DNA of 64,000 bases from Microstegium vimineum (lineage: Eukaryota > Streptophyta > Magnoliopsida > Poales > Poaceae): NCBI GenBank assembly GCA_022036555.1, contig CM039139.1:2502441-2566440 (forward strand). The letters run 5' to 3'. Both the position numbers and the translations under genes were made by a program. Each line of letters begins with the position of its first letter. The first letter of the stretch is position 1. Shown here piece by piece: positions 22,602 to 34,390 of this stretch. The notes under the pieces were generated by a model. That model was not told the origin of the DNA and made no database searches. It saw nothing but the letters and a program-made list of their open reading frames with translations.

Positions 22602-25600
22602 AGCCCCCCAGACAGTAACTCACTTAGCAAGTTCATGGTGTGAACATGAAACTGCAGATTACTAGTTTGCGGACCTAGGTGACAAGTTGTTAAAAGTTTA
22701 GAGACTGCTGAGGCACTGACACACTTTACTCTTTATGTATATCATTAGTGGCCAAACTCTCTGAAGTTAAGCAAACAACATCGATATAAGATCAATGATA
22801 CTCACTCAGATCTTATATAGATGATTGATCTTATATCTGGTTCATGATTTAACTCTAGTATGTAAAGAAACTGCAGTGCATTTTGAATCAGCAACAGTAC
22901 TTAGATTTGTTTTATACTAACAGAGCACTACAAACTACATTGATACATGATTTTCTAACATGGATTGTATGTCACCTTTTTTACAATGTTAACAAGAAAA
23001 TTGTGGACAAGCGGTAATGATTTGGAACTGATGCACATGCACTACAACTTTTCTGCATCTAATAGGTTAGTTTCAGATGTGTCCTTGCCAATTTTGAGAG
23101 AGCTCGTTCCACATTACCTGCAGGAAAGTGGAAAGGTTTGCCTCTTGATTTTGTGTTTCTCGGTTCCACCTTAATTGCAGAAATTGAATCTATGGAAGTA
23201 TATCTGTGGTAAGATTCTTCTCTAATTTTTAATTTTTATACAGGAGAGAATGGACTATCTGGAAGATGGAAAAACTGTTTTCAGGTTGCGTTTAAGGCTC
23301 TGCTCTTCATTGTTCCCAGTTAATGAAAGGATAAGAGACTTTTTCGTTGAGTATGACCGCCATACTCTACATACAAGTCCCCCATGGGGTTCTGAGCTTC
23401 TTGAGGTAACTATTCTGCTTCTGGCCAACTAAATGTGGAGGATTGATGTTTTTTGCTTTCATGATTAACACAGAAGCTAGAGATTTTTCTTTTGTGGTTA
23501 GCAGATGTTTTATCTTCTGTGCTTATATTTTTAGAAGTAGCCAAACATAATCAAGTTGTAGAAGAAAACGGAACCTATCTTTTCCTTTTTTCCTAACCCC
23601 AATTTTCTTTATGAACGATGGTTACCAGATTTCCTTTGTAATTTATTTTCCTCAAAGAATTGCTTTTGCATAACCTTCCATGTTAAAGGTACTTCCCAGT
23701 AGATGGTGCTATACACTGACTGATTTTGGGATGAGATTTTTGCAGGCCATAAATAGTTTGAAAAACGTTGAATCTACTGCATTATTACAATTTCTGCAAC
23801 CAATACTCAACATGCTGCTTCATCTTATTGGCGATGGTGGTGAGACCCTTCAGGTTGTTGGTTCGTTACAACCTCCTCTTGTGCATAATTATTTTACAAA
23901 ATTTTCTGGACCTATATTGTAACAGAATACTAAGTCATATATGTTTACATTCAGTTCGATGCTAAGGGTATTAATGGCTATAACATTGCTGTTTTCCAGG
24001 TTGCTGCATTTCGAGCCATGGTTAACATTTTAACCCGGTAATTTTGAGTTTTCTTGTTTTTACTTAAGTTACTACTACCATTTTCGTTTTGCTAGTTTCC
24101 TTATTAAGTATTAGGCTAGTAGCAATCCATGCAGATTGAACTTCTTGAATTCCTATTCTCTGACATTTACTGGAAACCCCCATATTATCCATGCATTTTG
24201 TAAAACGTATTATCTTCTTATGGACTGTGGTTACTAATGTTAACATGCCTGCACGTGTTAAATATTGGAATGCTGTATTTGTGCTTGAGGGGTCCTCTTA
24301 TGAATAGATACTAATATTGGCTCTAATTAAGCTAATTCTGACTCTATCAATATTCACTCCTATAGCTCTTTTAGATTTCACTTGCATGTTATAGTTCAGA
24401 TGTGAGAAGTTGTTAAGCTTTGGCAGTATGGTGCATAGTTGTCTTTTGAGGCATATTGGACAAGAATATGGTAGCAGTGCCCTCTTAAGTAAGGTCTTAA
24501 TTTATGGGGCCCAGTTATCTAAGAATACTATTTGTGATTCTTTTTCTATAGCATTCATCTTCCATTATCTATCAGCAACAGTAAATAGGAAAGCTGTTTA
24601 TTTTTGGTTTGCAACAGCTCAGTACTCATGAGTTAGGATCACGCTTGTATCTTAAATTGAATTCCGGATGATGCATGTCTCTTGCAGTGTGCAGCAGGAG
24701 TCATCAGATGGGGCTGAGAGAAATAGATTCCTTATTAACTATGTTGATTTTTCTTTTGATGACTTCGGTGATCGGCAAGCACCTGTGTATCCTGGTCTTT
24801 CTACTGTTTGGGGAAGTCTTGCTCGGAGTAAGGTTAGCTTGGATTCTCTGGTTTGAGCTAATCTGTTATTATGTTTGTTGAACTTGGTCTATCACTAATA
24901 CATCTTTTACTTCCTATATCCTTGTTGGTTGTGGCTGTTGTTTTGATCTCTAGCCTAGCCCAACTAGCTTGGGACTAAAAGGCCTTATTGTTCCTTTACT
25001 TGATATATTGATTATTTTAAATACTATTTGCTGCATAGAAGACCCTGACAGTAACAGTTGTCATATTACTTCTACTTGGATAATATCTCAGATCTTGAAT
25101 GCTGCCATGTTTCCACACCATTGTTTGACTACCCTGTATTTTGTAACTTATGAAGTCTCGAGAAATTTACATTGTTTTGATTTTTCAAATCAAAAGGGCT
25201 ACAAGTAAAAGGGCAAATTGGGTCGAGTGCTATGTTTTCAGTTTCTCTATTATTTACAATTTTTCTTTACTCTGGATGACCAAGAGGTATCTCTGCTGTT
25301 CAGTCTATTTTTTTAAACATAATTACATGCTTGTACTGATGTCACTATTTACTCTTTTGGCTTTTAGGCAAAAGGGTATAGAGTTGGTCCTGTGTATGAT
25401 GATGTGTTGGCAATGTCTTGGTTTTTTCTGGAGCTTATTGTAAAATCAATGGGATTGGAACAAAGTCGTCTCTTCTACCACAACCTTCCACTAGGTAGAA
25501 TGACCTTAATGTTTAGTAACTGTTTTTTTAATCCCTACATGTATATTTAGTTCTAGAACAATTGATTGTTTTCTTCCATGCTCTAGGTGAAGATGTCCCA

Positions 25601-28600
25601 CCACTACAATTGAAAGAAACTGTCTTCAGGTGCATCATGCAGCTCTTTGATTGCCTTCTAACTGAGGTTCATGAGCGCTGTAAAAAGGGTTTAAGCTTGG
25701 CAAAACGCTTGAACAGCACGCTTGCTTTCTTTTGCTATGATCTTTTATCAATTATTGAGCCTCGCCAAGTTTTTGAGTTGGTGAGTTAGGATATCATTTA
25801 AAGTTTGTGCTCTCTCCCTGTTTCTTTATTATTTATATTTATGTTTTTGAACTCTCAGTGTCCCTGAATTGTAAAAGCACTAACCTTTGCCACAAAAAAG
25901 TTTCTGTGCTCAGTGATGCTTTATATGGTGCTAAAAACAAATGTATCTATTCTTCAGGTTTCGTTGTACATGGACAAGTTTGCAGGAGTTTGTCAATCAG
26001 TCCTTCATGACTGCAAATTGACATTCCTGCAGATAATATGCGACCATGATCTATTCGTTGAGATGCCTGGGCGAGATCCCTCTGATAGGTAGTTTGTTGA
26101 AATATTGCATTTGCAAGCAGTTGTTGAGTGTTGACAATGCTTATATGTTTTCAGTATTTTCTTGTGGATGTAATTTTTTGAACTGTCTTTCTACTGAAGT
26201 TATTCTATTGATTCTAAAACAAGTTTGACCCTGTACCATATTTTCATAGACCACTAATTATTTTTTGAGCAGTAATCCTATTAAGATTCTAAACTTACTA
26301 GTTGATCTGAAGTGTTGCACTTGAATCATCCAACCTGCGTCTCTTGCTTTAAGATTTTAAATTAATCACACATAGACTTTGTCCCGGTCCAAGATGCCAT
26401 CTTAGAGGCATGCATCCAAACCAAGCTTTGAAAACTGTCCGCAATCATACATTGAGGTTTTTAGGCCCTTCACATGAGAATGATACTACTTGATTCATGA
26501 GAAGTATCATTGTATCTTTATCATATACTAGAGAGGTAATGGTAAATGGTTGCATTATCGATCATGTCCATATCCTAACAACAAATACAGGTGGAGTATC
26601 TTGAGATTCCAATAAAGAATGCAGTGAAGCTCATGGATGACGAACATTCTACAATTCTTTTTTTCTCATGTTCATTTTTCGGGGCCGTGTTTTGAACACA
26701 GCAATTTTTTTTTTACAGAAACTATCTCTCGTCAGTTCTTATTCAAGAGATCTTTCTGACATTAGACCATGATGATTTGTCTCAACGAGCGAAGGTAAGA
26801 AACTCAGTTCTGAGAAAACAAAATTTATTTTTGTTATCACGCTTTAACAACCCTCCATATGAACTCAGAACTATTTGAACACACATAAATTTTTAATAGG
26901 AAATAATATTTACCGTTATGTATAAACATACTGTTTTGCACCCCTTGCAGGCTGCTCGGATTTTGGTTGTCCTTATATGCAAGCATGAATTTGATGCACG
27001 CTATCAAAGAAGCGAAGACAAGCTGTACATTGCTCAGCTGTACTTTCCTCTTATAGGGCAGGTGTGTGCCTTATACACTTCAAAACTAGCTATCATGTAA
27101 TCATATCAGTAATCAACATGTTACCCCCTTTATTTGAGAAAAATATGTTCCCTCACATGATTTAGTATATGCTTCCTCCAATCACAAATATAAGGGGCTG
27201 TTTGGATGCCCTGGCCTGGGCTTGCCTGCCAGGCAAGCGATCACAGCCCCAAGCGAGCAAAATCCAACGCCTGGGGACGCTGCCTGGCGTGGGAGCTGCC
27301 TGGGAGGCAGCATCCAAACAAGCAAAGTCCATCGGGTTTGCCTGAGACAAACTTCTTCAACTTTGATTATCGATATACACATTTTTATATAGATTGGTAA
27401 CACAAGATTGATATTGTTAGACATTATGAGAAGTACTTTCATATGTGAATTTTTTGTTGCAAATCTATATAAAAAATAATATGTTAATTGTCAGTCTTAA
27501 ATGAATTTGACTTAGGACAAACTTAGATGAACTTATATTTTTGTCGGAGGAAGTGAAATAGTTTAATTGCATATTTCTTTGCTTATGAGAGATCACTTTT
27601 TGTTTTAGATCCTTGATGAGATGCCTGTTTTCTATAATCTGAATGCCGTTGAAAAGCGTGAAGTGCTAGTTGTCATTTTGCAAATTGTAAGGAACTTGGA
27701 TGATGCAACTCTTATCAAAGCATGGCAACAAAGCATTGCTAGAACCAGATTATTCTTCAAGCTTCTTGAAGAATGTATAAATCATTTCGAGGTTGGTAGT
27801 ATGATCTTTGAGTTTTTAGAATTCCCAAAATGGTTCCAGTATAAGACTAGTACTTCTACTGCCCGTCACAGTTATTATTTAGTATTCTGTTAATGTGGGC
27901 TTTGATTTTTTTGGTATGCTCTTGATGTCATTCATATAAATACCTTTGCATATGATTGATACATCTGAATGCGAATTCAATATTGAGTTCATACCTTTTG
28001 CATTTTTCATGCATGAAGATCCTATGAATCTTAAATGCAATACGCTATACATGCATATATAAGTTATCATGTATGTGTGCTAGTTCAAATTACACTTACT
28101 CATCCACACCTGTTTAATTCAGTACTATGGCAAAATGATTATTTAACATGATGATATCACATATTGTTAATTGGGATCTGTGTATTTTGTTTACTCTTTG
28201 TCATGATAATATCACACCTGTTTAATTCAGTACTATGGCATTTGCTTTGTTCCATTGAGCCGTGTTAATTCTTAATAATTTATTTGAAGTTAAATATCTT
28301 GATTTTTTTCTCTGCAGCACAACAAAATAGGAGACAACATGCTACTTGGTGCTAGTTCTCGGAGCCCAGATGTCGAGCGTCCTGCGTCCCCAAAGTATTC
28401 TGAACGATTGTCCCCATCGGTCAACGCATATTTGTCGGAGGCTTCAAGGCATGAAATAAGGGTAACTGTTCTCCAGCCCTAATTTTGTTTTGTTTTCTTG
28501 TTGCTGTTGGGGTTATTTTCCCCCTACCAAGGTGTAGTCTCAGGACCGCTGCATATCAGGTACAGTCCTTTCGGAGGCATTGATCATTAGTGGCACTCAA

Positions 28601-31600
28601 ATCAGGCTGCCTTTCTTGTAGTGCCTAGTTTAGTGTAGGCTGATTGTTTTTTAAGGAGAAGCCCTCCTAGACCATGTGTTGACCAGGTAACACAAGCTGT
28701 TCAGGACTGTTGCTTAGTATTTTTTTTGTGGCAACTGGCAAACTAATATGCTGCTGCAGAAAATGTGGACAATAAGCATCTTCAACTCAAACCAGCCTAG
28801 AAATGGTTCAATTTGATCCCCATAGGACTTTTTTTCTTTGATCTATTTAACACATTTCTTTGTTTGCTGCTCTTTATTTTGGTTTATTTATTTTATTCGA
28901 TTGAGCATTCAGAAGATGCTACTCTCACTCACAACCAGACCACTCCCTCAGCCTTAGTACTGCTGCAACAAGAACAGTAGGTTTGCTACCAGATCCAGCA
29001 TTTGGATCTCATGTCAGCAGATATAGCTCGCCAGGGACATTGCTGTAGGTGCTTTCTGCTTGACATCTGAGCTAATATTCGTGCCAGAGTGTACAACTTT
29101 ATGTCATGGCTACTGTACTTTAGCTTCTGTAGTCTGGACAGAGAGTATGGTACTGAATGGCTGTAGTGCAGTAGCAACAGAGCTTAGAAGATGAATTAAG
29201 GAATTGCATGTTTCACAGAATTTCCTGAAACCATGAGCATAGGATATTAGGATCTATCACTTAAGAAGTGATGGCAGAATCTGGTTGTGTATCATTTTCG
29301 GAGGAAGTGCCCTGGGTTGGTTATGCTGCTTGGTTAGACTTTTATATAATGTTTCTAAGGGCCTAGAATGTGTTTTTGGCTGCCAAAATCTGGAATAACA
29401 GTTGCTAATACGATGTTATTGAAATTTGAACAATGTGGAGATTTGAGGAATTGGACGTCCATCGCATTCTCACTCACCATTTTTGTTTGGTTTGTGGAAT
29501 GGAATGGGTTGATTCACCACAACCTCATCCCTCACAAGCTAGTAATTAGTGTAGGCATGGTGGATGGAGTCATGATGCACCACCATCTCATCTATAATGG
29601 GGTGGTTCCTGAAACCAAATGTCTGATGTTCCATGCCACTGCCTGCAACAGTGGAATTGACTGTGTTAAGCAATTTTTCAAATCATGATATGGACTCTAG
29701 TCGCCTGGTCACAGACTAGGTGATTAATCGTGCCTAGGCATGGACTAGTCGTGATTAGTTTGGGGCTAGTCGACAAGTCGCCCAGGACAGCTTAAAGAAG
29801 GCACTTAGCATAGAATATTAGCATCTAGCATTTGGCATTCAGGCAGCATAACAGGGAGCCTTCCATAAATGGAAGTGCTAACTGGCTTACTGCTGCACAT
29901 TGAAGTGCTTAGTAACTGAGCAAGTTCTTAAATCTGAAATTTCATGATGGTAACTAATACTAAAAGAAACTATGAAAGACAGCTTGTCAATTGCCATCAT
30001 AAAAAAAAATCCACTTTTTAGCATATGCTGCACATCAGCATTCAGCCATCCAAAGCACTATCCAATTGGAATGTCCCTCCCTCTTCAATCCTGGTTCCAG
30101 ATTCATCCTCCGTATCTTCATCTTCATCTTCTTGAGTTAGAAAAGTGGGATCGTATCTGCCTTTGCATTGATATTTTCATCATCTTCATTGATATTTTCA
30201 CTTACAGCAACCATTGACCTTGAACTCTTCCTTTGCATAACTCGTTTGTGCACTTTTAGGCTGACTATACTCACCACAAGCTGCTGTTTCCTACTGGGAC
30301 CATCACCTCGAGCATCTCTAGGAAAATTACGACCTCTGAGATTCTGAGATGCACCTAAGGCTTCATTGGTTCATGCTCGCTCGGTTCAGCTGGCGACTAG
30401 GTCACCCAGAGGATCCAGTATGTAACTAGTATATAGGTGGTGATGGGCCTTGAATGCTGCATGGCTGCTCGGCTGACCTGCTGAAGCCCAAGTTGCTTTC
30501 TGCAGGCTGATCGTTCAACTAGAAAGCACCAACTGGTTGTGACAAGTCGATGATTAGTCATCTGATTGAGTGACTAGGGAAAATAATAGAACCGCTTCAC
30601 CTAATCAATGTCCATGGACCGATTTGTCGATTAATTGAGCAAATTTGAAAACACTGGCATGCACATATACTTCCTAAACTAAAAAAAAAAGGGGCGTACC
30701 CAGTGCCGTAGGCTCCCGCACTGTGGGGTCTGGGGAAGGGAAATAGCCCCCGGCCTTTCCCGCACAAATGTGCAGAGGCTGGGGCTCGAACCCTGGACCT
30801 CTTGGTCACAGGCGGTAAAGCTCTACCGCTTCCTAAACTGATGTGAATAAAGTACCTCCTTAATTTACAGCCAGTTTGATATTAGTTATTGCTTTTCATA
30901 ATGATCACTGTTATTTAATGTAGCCTCAGGGAACACCAGAAAATGGATACATGTGGAACAGGGTTAGCCCTCAATTAAGTTCCCCTAATCAACCCTATTC
31001 ATTGAGAGAAGCACTTGCTCAAGCACAATCTTCAAGAATCGGGTCAACCGTCAGGGCATTGAGAGAGTCTCTACATCCAGTACTGAGACAAAAATTGGTA
31101 TATTCTATGTATATTATCATATGCGGTGTTGCAGATTACACGTTTCTCTCTTTAACCTGAGACAATTCCTACAGGAACTTTGGGAAGAAAATCTCAGTAC
31201 TGCTGTGAGCCTCGAAGTGTTGGGAATAACCGATAAGTTTTCAGTTGCTGCAGGCACTCGAAGCATCACTACTGATTATACAAAGCTAGATTGTGTAACA
31301 TCTATCTTAATGGGTCTTTTATCTAGGAGCCAGCCCTTGGCTTTTTGGAAGGCTTTCCTTCCTGTGGTCTACAATATATTTAATCTTCATGGTGCAACAC
31401 TAATGGCAAGGGAGAATGACCGCTTCTTGAAGCAAATTGCTTTCCATCTTTTGCGGCTTGCTGTTTTCCGAAATGATTCGATTAGAAAAAGAGCTGTTGC
31501 TGGGTTGCAGATTCTTGTTAGGGTAAGCTGCTTAGCTGAATTGTAGCTTTATCTGGTCTTCAGTTGAACGATACTGATATAGATGTTCTTGTGGTTCTAG

Positions 31601-33717
31601 AACTCATTCAACTATTTCAAGAACACTACAAGGTTGAGGGTCATGTTGACAATTACTTTGTCAGAGTTGATGTCCGATGTGCAAGTAACTCAAATGAAAT
31701 CCGATGGTTCTCTTGAAGAAAGTGGTGAAGCTCGGCGCCTTAGGAAATCACTGGAGGAAATGGCTGACGTAAGAAGCAAGGATCTGTTAAAAGATTGTGG
31801 CCTCCCTGTTACTGCATTGGAAGCGGCCCCTGAAGGTTCCTCTGATAATAGGTGGTCTTGGGTAGAGGTGAAACATCTGTCTAAATGTCTAGTCCAGGCC
31901 CTTGATGCTGGTCTGGAACATGCCCTCTTGGTAAGCAAAGTTCACCAATGAGTTCTAGTATGATATCCATTATTTGTCGCAGCAGAATGGCAATTTGTAA
32001 TCTGCAAAAGGAAATTAATTTAAGACATTAACACTCTAGTAATGGTATGCCACTTTATTTGAGTCCTCTACAACTGATGATATGCAAATTCAAATAATTC
32101 TTGTAGGGTTCTGTAGTGACTGTAGACAGGTATGCAGCTGCCGAGGGTTTCTATAAACTAGCTATGGCCTATGCGCCCGTTCCAGATCTTCACATTATGT
32201 GGTTGCTGCATCTGTGTGATGCACACCAGGAGGTGCAGTCATGGGCTGAAGCAGCACAATGTGCAGTTTCTGTAGCTGGTGTGATCATGCAGGTTGTGAT
32301 CTTTGCTCCTGTACTAAGTTTTATTCCAGCAATCTTGACATATCATGTATGGAGTTTTGTAACCTCTGAAACTTTCATACAGGCACTTGTTGGAAGGAAT
32401 GATGCTGTGTGGAGCAAGGAGCATGTTGCTTCGCTGCACAAGATTTGCCCTATTGTCAACACTGATGTGAGTGCAGAAGCATTTGCAGCTGAAGTCGAGG
32501 GATATGGTGCATCCAAATTAACAGTGGACTCAGCGGTTAAATATCTTCAACTTGCCAATAAACTCTTCACACAGGCTGAACTCTACCATTTCTGTGCAAG
32601 CATTCAGGAACTCATAATTCCTGTGTATAAAAGCAGAAGGGCTTATGGACAGCTGGCCAAATGCCATACATCACTCACAAACATCTATGAGTCAATTCTT
32701 GAACAGGAGGCTAGTCCTATACCGTTCATTGATGCCACATACTACCGAGTTGGTTTCTATGGTGAGCGTTTTGGCAAGCCCAATAAAAAGGAGTATGTCT
32801 TTAGAGAACCACGGGATGTACGTCTTGGTGATATTATGGAGAAGCTTAGTCATATATATGAGGTTAAAATGGATGGGAGTCACACTTTGCACATAATTCC
32901 AGACTCTAGACAAGTCAATGCTGATGAGTTGCAGCCTGGTGTCTGCTATTTACAGATCACTGCTGTTGATCCTGTGATGGAGGATGAGGACTTGGGTAGC
33001 AGGAGGGAAAGGATTTTTTCTTTATCTACTGGTACTGTCCGTGCACGTGTTTTTGACCGTTTTCTTTTTGATACACCATTCACAAAAAATGGAAAAACAC
33101 AAGGTGGTCTAGAAGACCAGTGGAAGAGGCGCACAGTGCTCCAGACAGAGGGTTCCTTTCCCGCTTTGGTGAACCGCCTGCTAGTTACCAAATCTGAATC
33201 TCTGGAGTTCTCTCCTGTCGAGAATGCGATCGGAATGATAGAAACAAGAACAGCTGCATTGAGAAACGAACTAGAAGAACCACGGAGTTCTGAAGGTGAT
33301 CAACTCCCAAGGCTTCAAAGCTTGCAAAGGATACTCCAAGGAAGTGTGGCTGTGCAGGTGAGGCTGAATCCCCTTTGCAGAATTAGAATGTTTATGAGTT
33401 TGTCACTATCGTTTGCTCATTTGCTTGCTTTTTTAGCTAATTCTTTTGATATTGACATGCAGGTCAACAGTGGGGTATTAAGTGTGTGCACTGCATTCTT
33501 ATCTGGTGAGCCAGCGACTAGGCTCAGATCCCAAGAACTGCAGCAGCTCATCGCTGCATTGCTTGAGTTCATGGCTGTCTGCAAGCGTGCAATCCGAGTG
33601 CATTTCAGATTGATAGGGGAAGAAGACCAGGAGTTCCACACCCAACTTGTCAATGGTTTCCAGACACTCACCGCTGAGCTATCTCATTATATCCCTGCTA
33701 TACTCTCCGAGCTATGA
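10069..33717 (+). CDS. SPK1: SPIKE1 (DOCK-family guanine nucleotide exchange factor for ROP GTPases)
   Basis: Coding exons by frame and splice sites: 10069-10161, 10882-11044, 11129-11247, 11678-11790, 11913-11968, 12088-12185, 12327-12461, 12551-12865, 12946-13209, 13325-13492, 13577-13767, 13847-13890, 23066-23135, 23244-23405, 23746-23853, 24000-24037, 24688-24832, 25368-25494, 25587-25780, 25958-26088, 26719-26794, 26951-27061, 27609-27791, 28318-28461, 30924-31097, 31175-31522, 31601-31930, 32107-32292, 32383-33357, 33463-33717. This is about 1,838 residues, the usual SPK1 size. The N-terminus is MELAVATAGEGQRFKRIPRQ. The C2-like DHR-1 domain is at about 455-620 and the DHR-2/DOCKER catalytic region from about 1370 to the end (YYRVGFYGERFGK, then REPRDVRLGDIMEKL). 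In known plants SPK1 activates ROPs upstream of the WAVE-ARP2/3 actin pathway in cell shaping. All phases match except exon 11, which is one base short near 13590. Intron 12 is 9.2 kb because of inserted elements. Confidence 0.93.
13891..14647 (+). other. SPK1: SPK1 intron 12, original 5' part
   Basis: Ordinary AT-rich intron sequence follows the donor CA/GTATGC at 13890/13891. Nothing recognised as coding or as a known element was found before the SINE duplication at 14648. Confidence 0.5.
14648..14969 (+). mobile_element. tRNA-derived SINE with perfect 13-base target duplication (element 14661-14956)
   Basis: The body (296 bases) starts GTGGAAGGGCCTCTAGCTGA. It has an A-box-like TAGCTGAGTTGG (14674-14685) and a B-box-like GAGTTTGACTTCC (14718-14730), as in tRNA-derived SINEs transcribed by RNA polymerase III. 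It ends in a T-rich tail. TTCTTTCTGGGAC flanks it exactly at 14648-14660 and 14957-14969. It lies in SPK1 intron 12 in the sense orientation. The word order resembles grass SINEs known from many genomes. The named family was not checked. Confidence 0.85.
15056..15448 (+). repeat. Left (5') LTR of intron gypsy element
   Basis: 393 bases, TGTTATGGTGGG to GGGCCGTAACA, almost identical to 21779-22183. It lacks the 12-base insertion near GGTCGGCGCCG that the right copy has. It is preceded by the target duplication GTGTC. Confidence 0.95.
15463..16600 (+). pseudogene. Intron gypsy gag
   Basis: The likely start is ATG 15463 (MSGPMSSAIPSAAIPITTA), shortly after the left LTR. A Pro/Ser/Thr-rich N-terminal region is followed, after a frame change near 15650-15700, by the capsid motif PRFHKLTFPTFDGKEDSLGW, then FHLTGAAQHWYYMFERD. 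After another frame change near 16090 comes LAELARVPFRNSVDEYTEGF and LYTGGLPDPIRTDVELQ, the usual plant gypsy gag wording. At least two frame breaks mean no gag protein can be made from this copy. Confidence 0.8.
16480..17345 (+). pseudogene. Intron gypsy zinc knuckle and aspartic protease
   Basis: LTPAEMVERRRLGLCYNC followed by GHRC gives a CCHC zinc knuckle (C-x2-C-x4-G-H-x-C type, slightly irregular). About 100 residues later is the retropepsin motif ALLDSGSTHNFIS, with HDMVLGVAFLRTLGP as the closing hydrophobic segment. The reading frame then enters the spacer before reverse transcriptase (NTEPVAVRPYRHPQLQKDE). It ends by a frame change at about 17345, where one base appears to be missing relative to the family pattern. 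Confidence 0.85.
17346..18117 (+). pseudogene. Intron gypsy reverse transcriptase
   Basis: Clear reverse transcriptase motifs are present: WRFCVDYRALNSSTVKDKFP, LDLKSGYHQVRV, FEFLVMPFGLSNAPSTFQ. The active-site segment reads VLVFFNDILVY. Gypsy enzymes normally have two adjacent aspartates here and the first is asparagine in this copy, so a catalytic residue is lost. A further frame change occurs near 17955 (QPRSVRGLR, then FLGLAGYYRRFIKDF). The domain is cut by the copia solo LTR after APVL at 18117 and resumes after 19936. Confidence 0.9.
18118..19931 (+). mobile_element. Copia solo LTR nested in the gypsy polyprotein
   Basis: The segment runs from TGAAGACTCC to GGACCTTTCA with GTACT on both sides (18113-18117 and 19932-19936), a perfect 5-base duplication. 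It has no internal region, so it is a solo LTR of 1,814 bases left by recombination between two LTRs. It is homologous to the copia LTRs at 5873-7788 (there joined to a primer site and gag) and 45274-47061. A TATA-type box, GAATATAAATATG, is at about 19061-19073. Upstream, 18595-19025 holds many GCGTCGGACGCT and AGCGTCCGTCGC motifs. The apparent reading frames here are by-products of these motifs. Confidence 0.92.
19937..21777 (+). pseudogene. Intron gypsy RNase H, integrase and chromodomain-like tail
   Basis: In one long frame come RNase H (AAYERELIGLVQAVRHW, then VVRTDHHALKFLL, then VVADALSRRD), the integrase zinc finger (H-x4-H with C-x2-C as CSTCQRNK) and the integrase core. The core has D in ISMDFVEALPK, D in VSDRDPVFTG and E in HPQTDGQSEAVNKT. 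After a one-base frame change near 21352 the tail gives GPFQVLERIGAVAYRLQLP, then HVLVQWENMPEGDATWEP. That last piece is a chromodomain-like motif marking the chromovirus clade and reaching almost to the polypurine tract. Homologous RNase H sequence directly after 19936 is out of frame. Confidence 0.88.
21779..22183 (+). repeat. Right (3') LTR of intron gypsy element
   Basis: 405 bases, starting right after the polypurine run ending GGGAGAGA. It is followed by the target duplication GTGTC at 22184-22188. It carries a 12-base insertion (GAGCACGGCGCC region) that the left LTR lacks. Confidence 0.95.
22224..22601 (+). repeat. 189-base tandem duplication with poly-C tracts (21 and 34 C)
   Basis: TAGGAGGAAGAATAGAATTG starts at 22224 and again at 22413, and the two 189-base units are almost identical up to their C tracts. 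C runs occupy 22377-22397 (21) and 22568-22601 (34), with smaller C clusters following. It lies in SPK1 intron 12 just downstream of the gypsy element. No gene is seen here. The rest of 22602-23065 is ordinary AT-rich intron up to the acceptor AATAG at 23065. Confidence 0.9.
27171..27553. mobile_element. Stowaway-like MITE with a second MITE nested inside (27194-27327)
   Basis: The outer ends read CTTCCTCCAATCACAAATATA on the left and TATATTTTTGTCGGAGGAAG on the right, inverted copies of a Stowaway-type terminus. Inside, GGGGCTGTTTGGATGC and GCATCCAAACAAGC are inverted ends of a separate GC-rich insert. The insert itself contains inverted CCTGGC/GCCAGG repeats. All of it is in SPK1 intron 22. 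Exact outer boundaries are uncertain by a few bases. Confidence 0.55.
28462..30669 (+). other. SPK1: SPK1 intron 24, mostly unassigned sequence
   Basis: 2.2 kb of this intron precede the SINE. 29690-29800 and 30535-30655 contain related CTAGTCG/GATTAATCG words in opposite orientations and may be the ends of an old DNA element. I could not define terminal repeats or a target duplication. No coding sequence is supported. Confidence 0.3.
30670..30839 (-). mobile_element. tRNA-derived SINE with perfect 11-base target duplication (element 30681-30828)
   Basis: On the minus strand the 148-base body starts AGCGGTAGAGCTTTACCGCC, has the B box GGGTTCGAGCCCC (30794-30782) and ends GGTACGCCCC followed by a run of 10 T. 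CTTCCTAAACT flanks it exactly at 30670-30680 and 30829-30839. It differs in sequence from the SINE at 14661 and so belongs to another family. It is antisense to SPK1 in intron 24. Confidence 0.85.
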
Positions 33718-34390
33718 TAAAATTGTAGCAAGCCAGAAATTAGGTAGCATGTGAATGGTTATTCATTCTTTCAGTTGCGGGTTCCCACCAAATGTCCATA
33801 TTTCCATTAGCTTTGGTTGTATAGTTCTAGGAACTAAAAATTAACTAGTCTTGGAAGTTCTGTACCGTTTTGCAGCACTGATTCCAGATTTTGGAGTGTA
33901 AAGTTTGTATAATACCTAGTGACTAGTGTTATCTGTTATGCACCAGTTATGTGCTGAGTGCCATGTTTTTTGCAGTTTGCTACTGTATCACAACGAGCGG
34001 ACATTTTATGACAGTTGTATTTATTTGATCGTAGTGATACAGCCTGTTTGGTTGATGATTTCTGTGGCTTTTAAGCCAACTTATGCTGTTTTTTTGTCTG
34101 TTTTGTTCAGACTATACTATGGCTCATAAGTTGGGCTCATAAGTTAAGCGAATAGTCTGATAGTGCCTATATTGTGTGCAGTTTTTTTTCCTGTAGGTTA
34201 CCTGCTGAGGAGTGCATCTCCTCGCAATTTGGTTTATGCACGATTTGAAGCCTTGTGTTGAAGAACTGCAGTTTGCTTATTGTTCCTAGTGTATAATGAT
34301 GCCTTAAATTGCTCATATTCCATGGCTGAACAAGACTTGAACATTTGCCGCAGTCCACTTAAATTATATGAGGTACCTGAAGGGGTAGTT
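33718..34390 (+). other. SPK1: SPK1 3' untranslated and downstream region
   Basis: AT-rich sequence follows the TGA at 33715-33717. No strong AATAAA signal is obvious, so the poly(A) site is not placed. 34040-34160 (CCTGTTTGGTTGATGATT.. to ..CATAAGTTAAGCGAATAG) matches a short MITE family seen again at about 36361-36440, 51808-51922 and 60070-60192. No other gene is seen. Confidence 0.45.

Noticed and set aside
29690..30655. Possible DNA transposon in SPK1 intron 24
   Set aside because: CTAGTCG/GATTAATCG words occur in opposite orientations at both ends, but no terminal repeat or target duplication could be defined.
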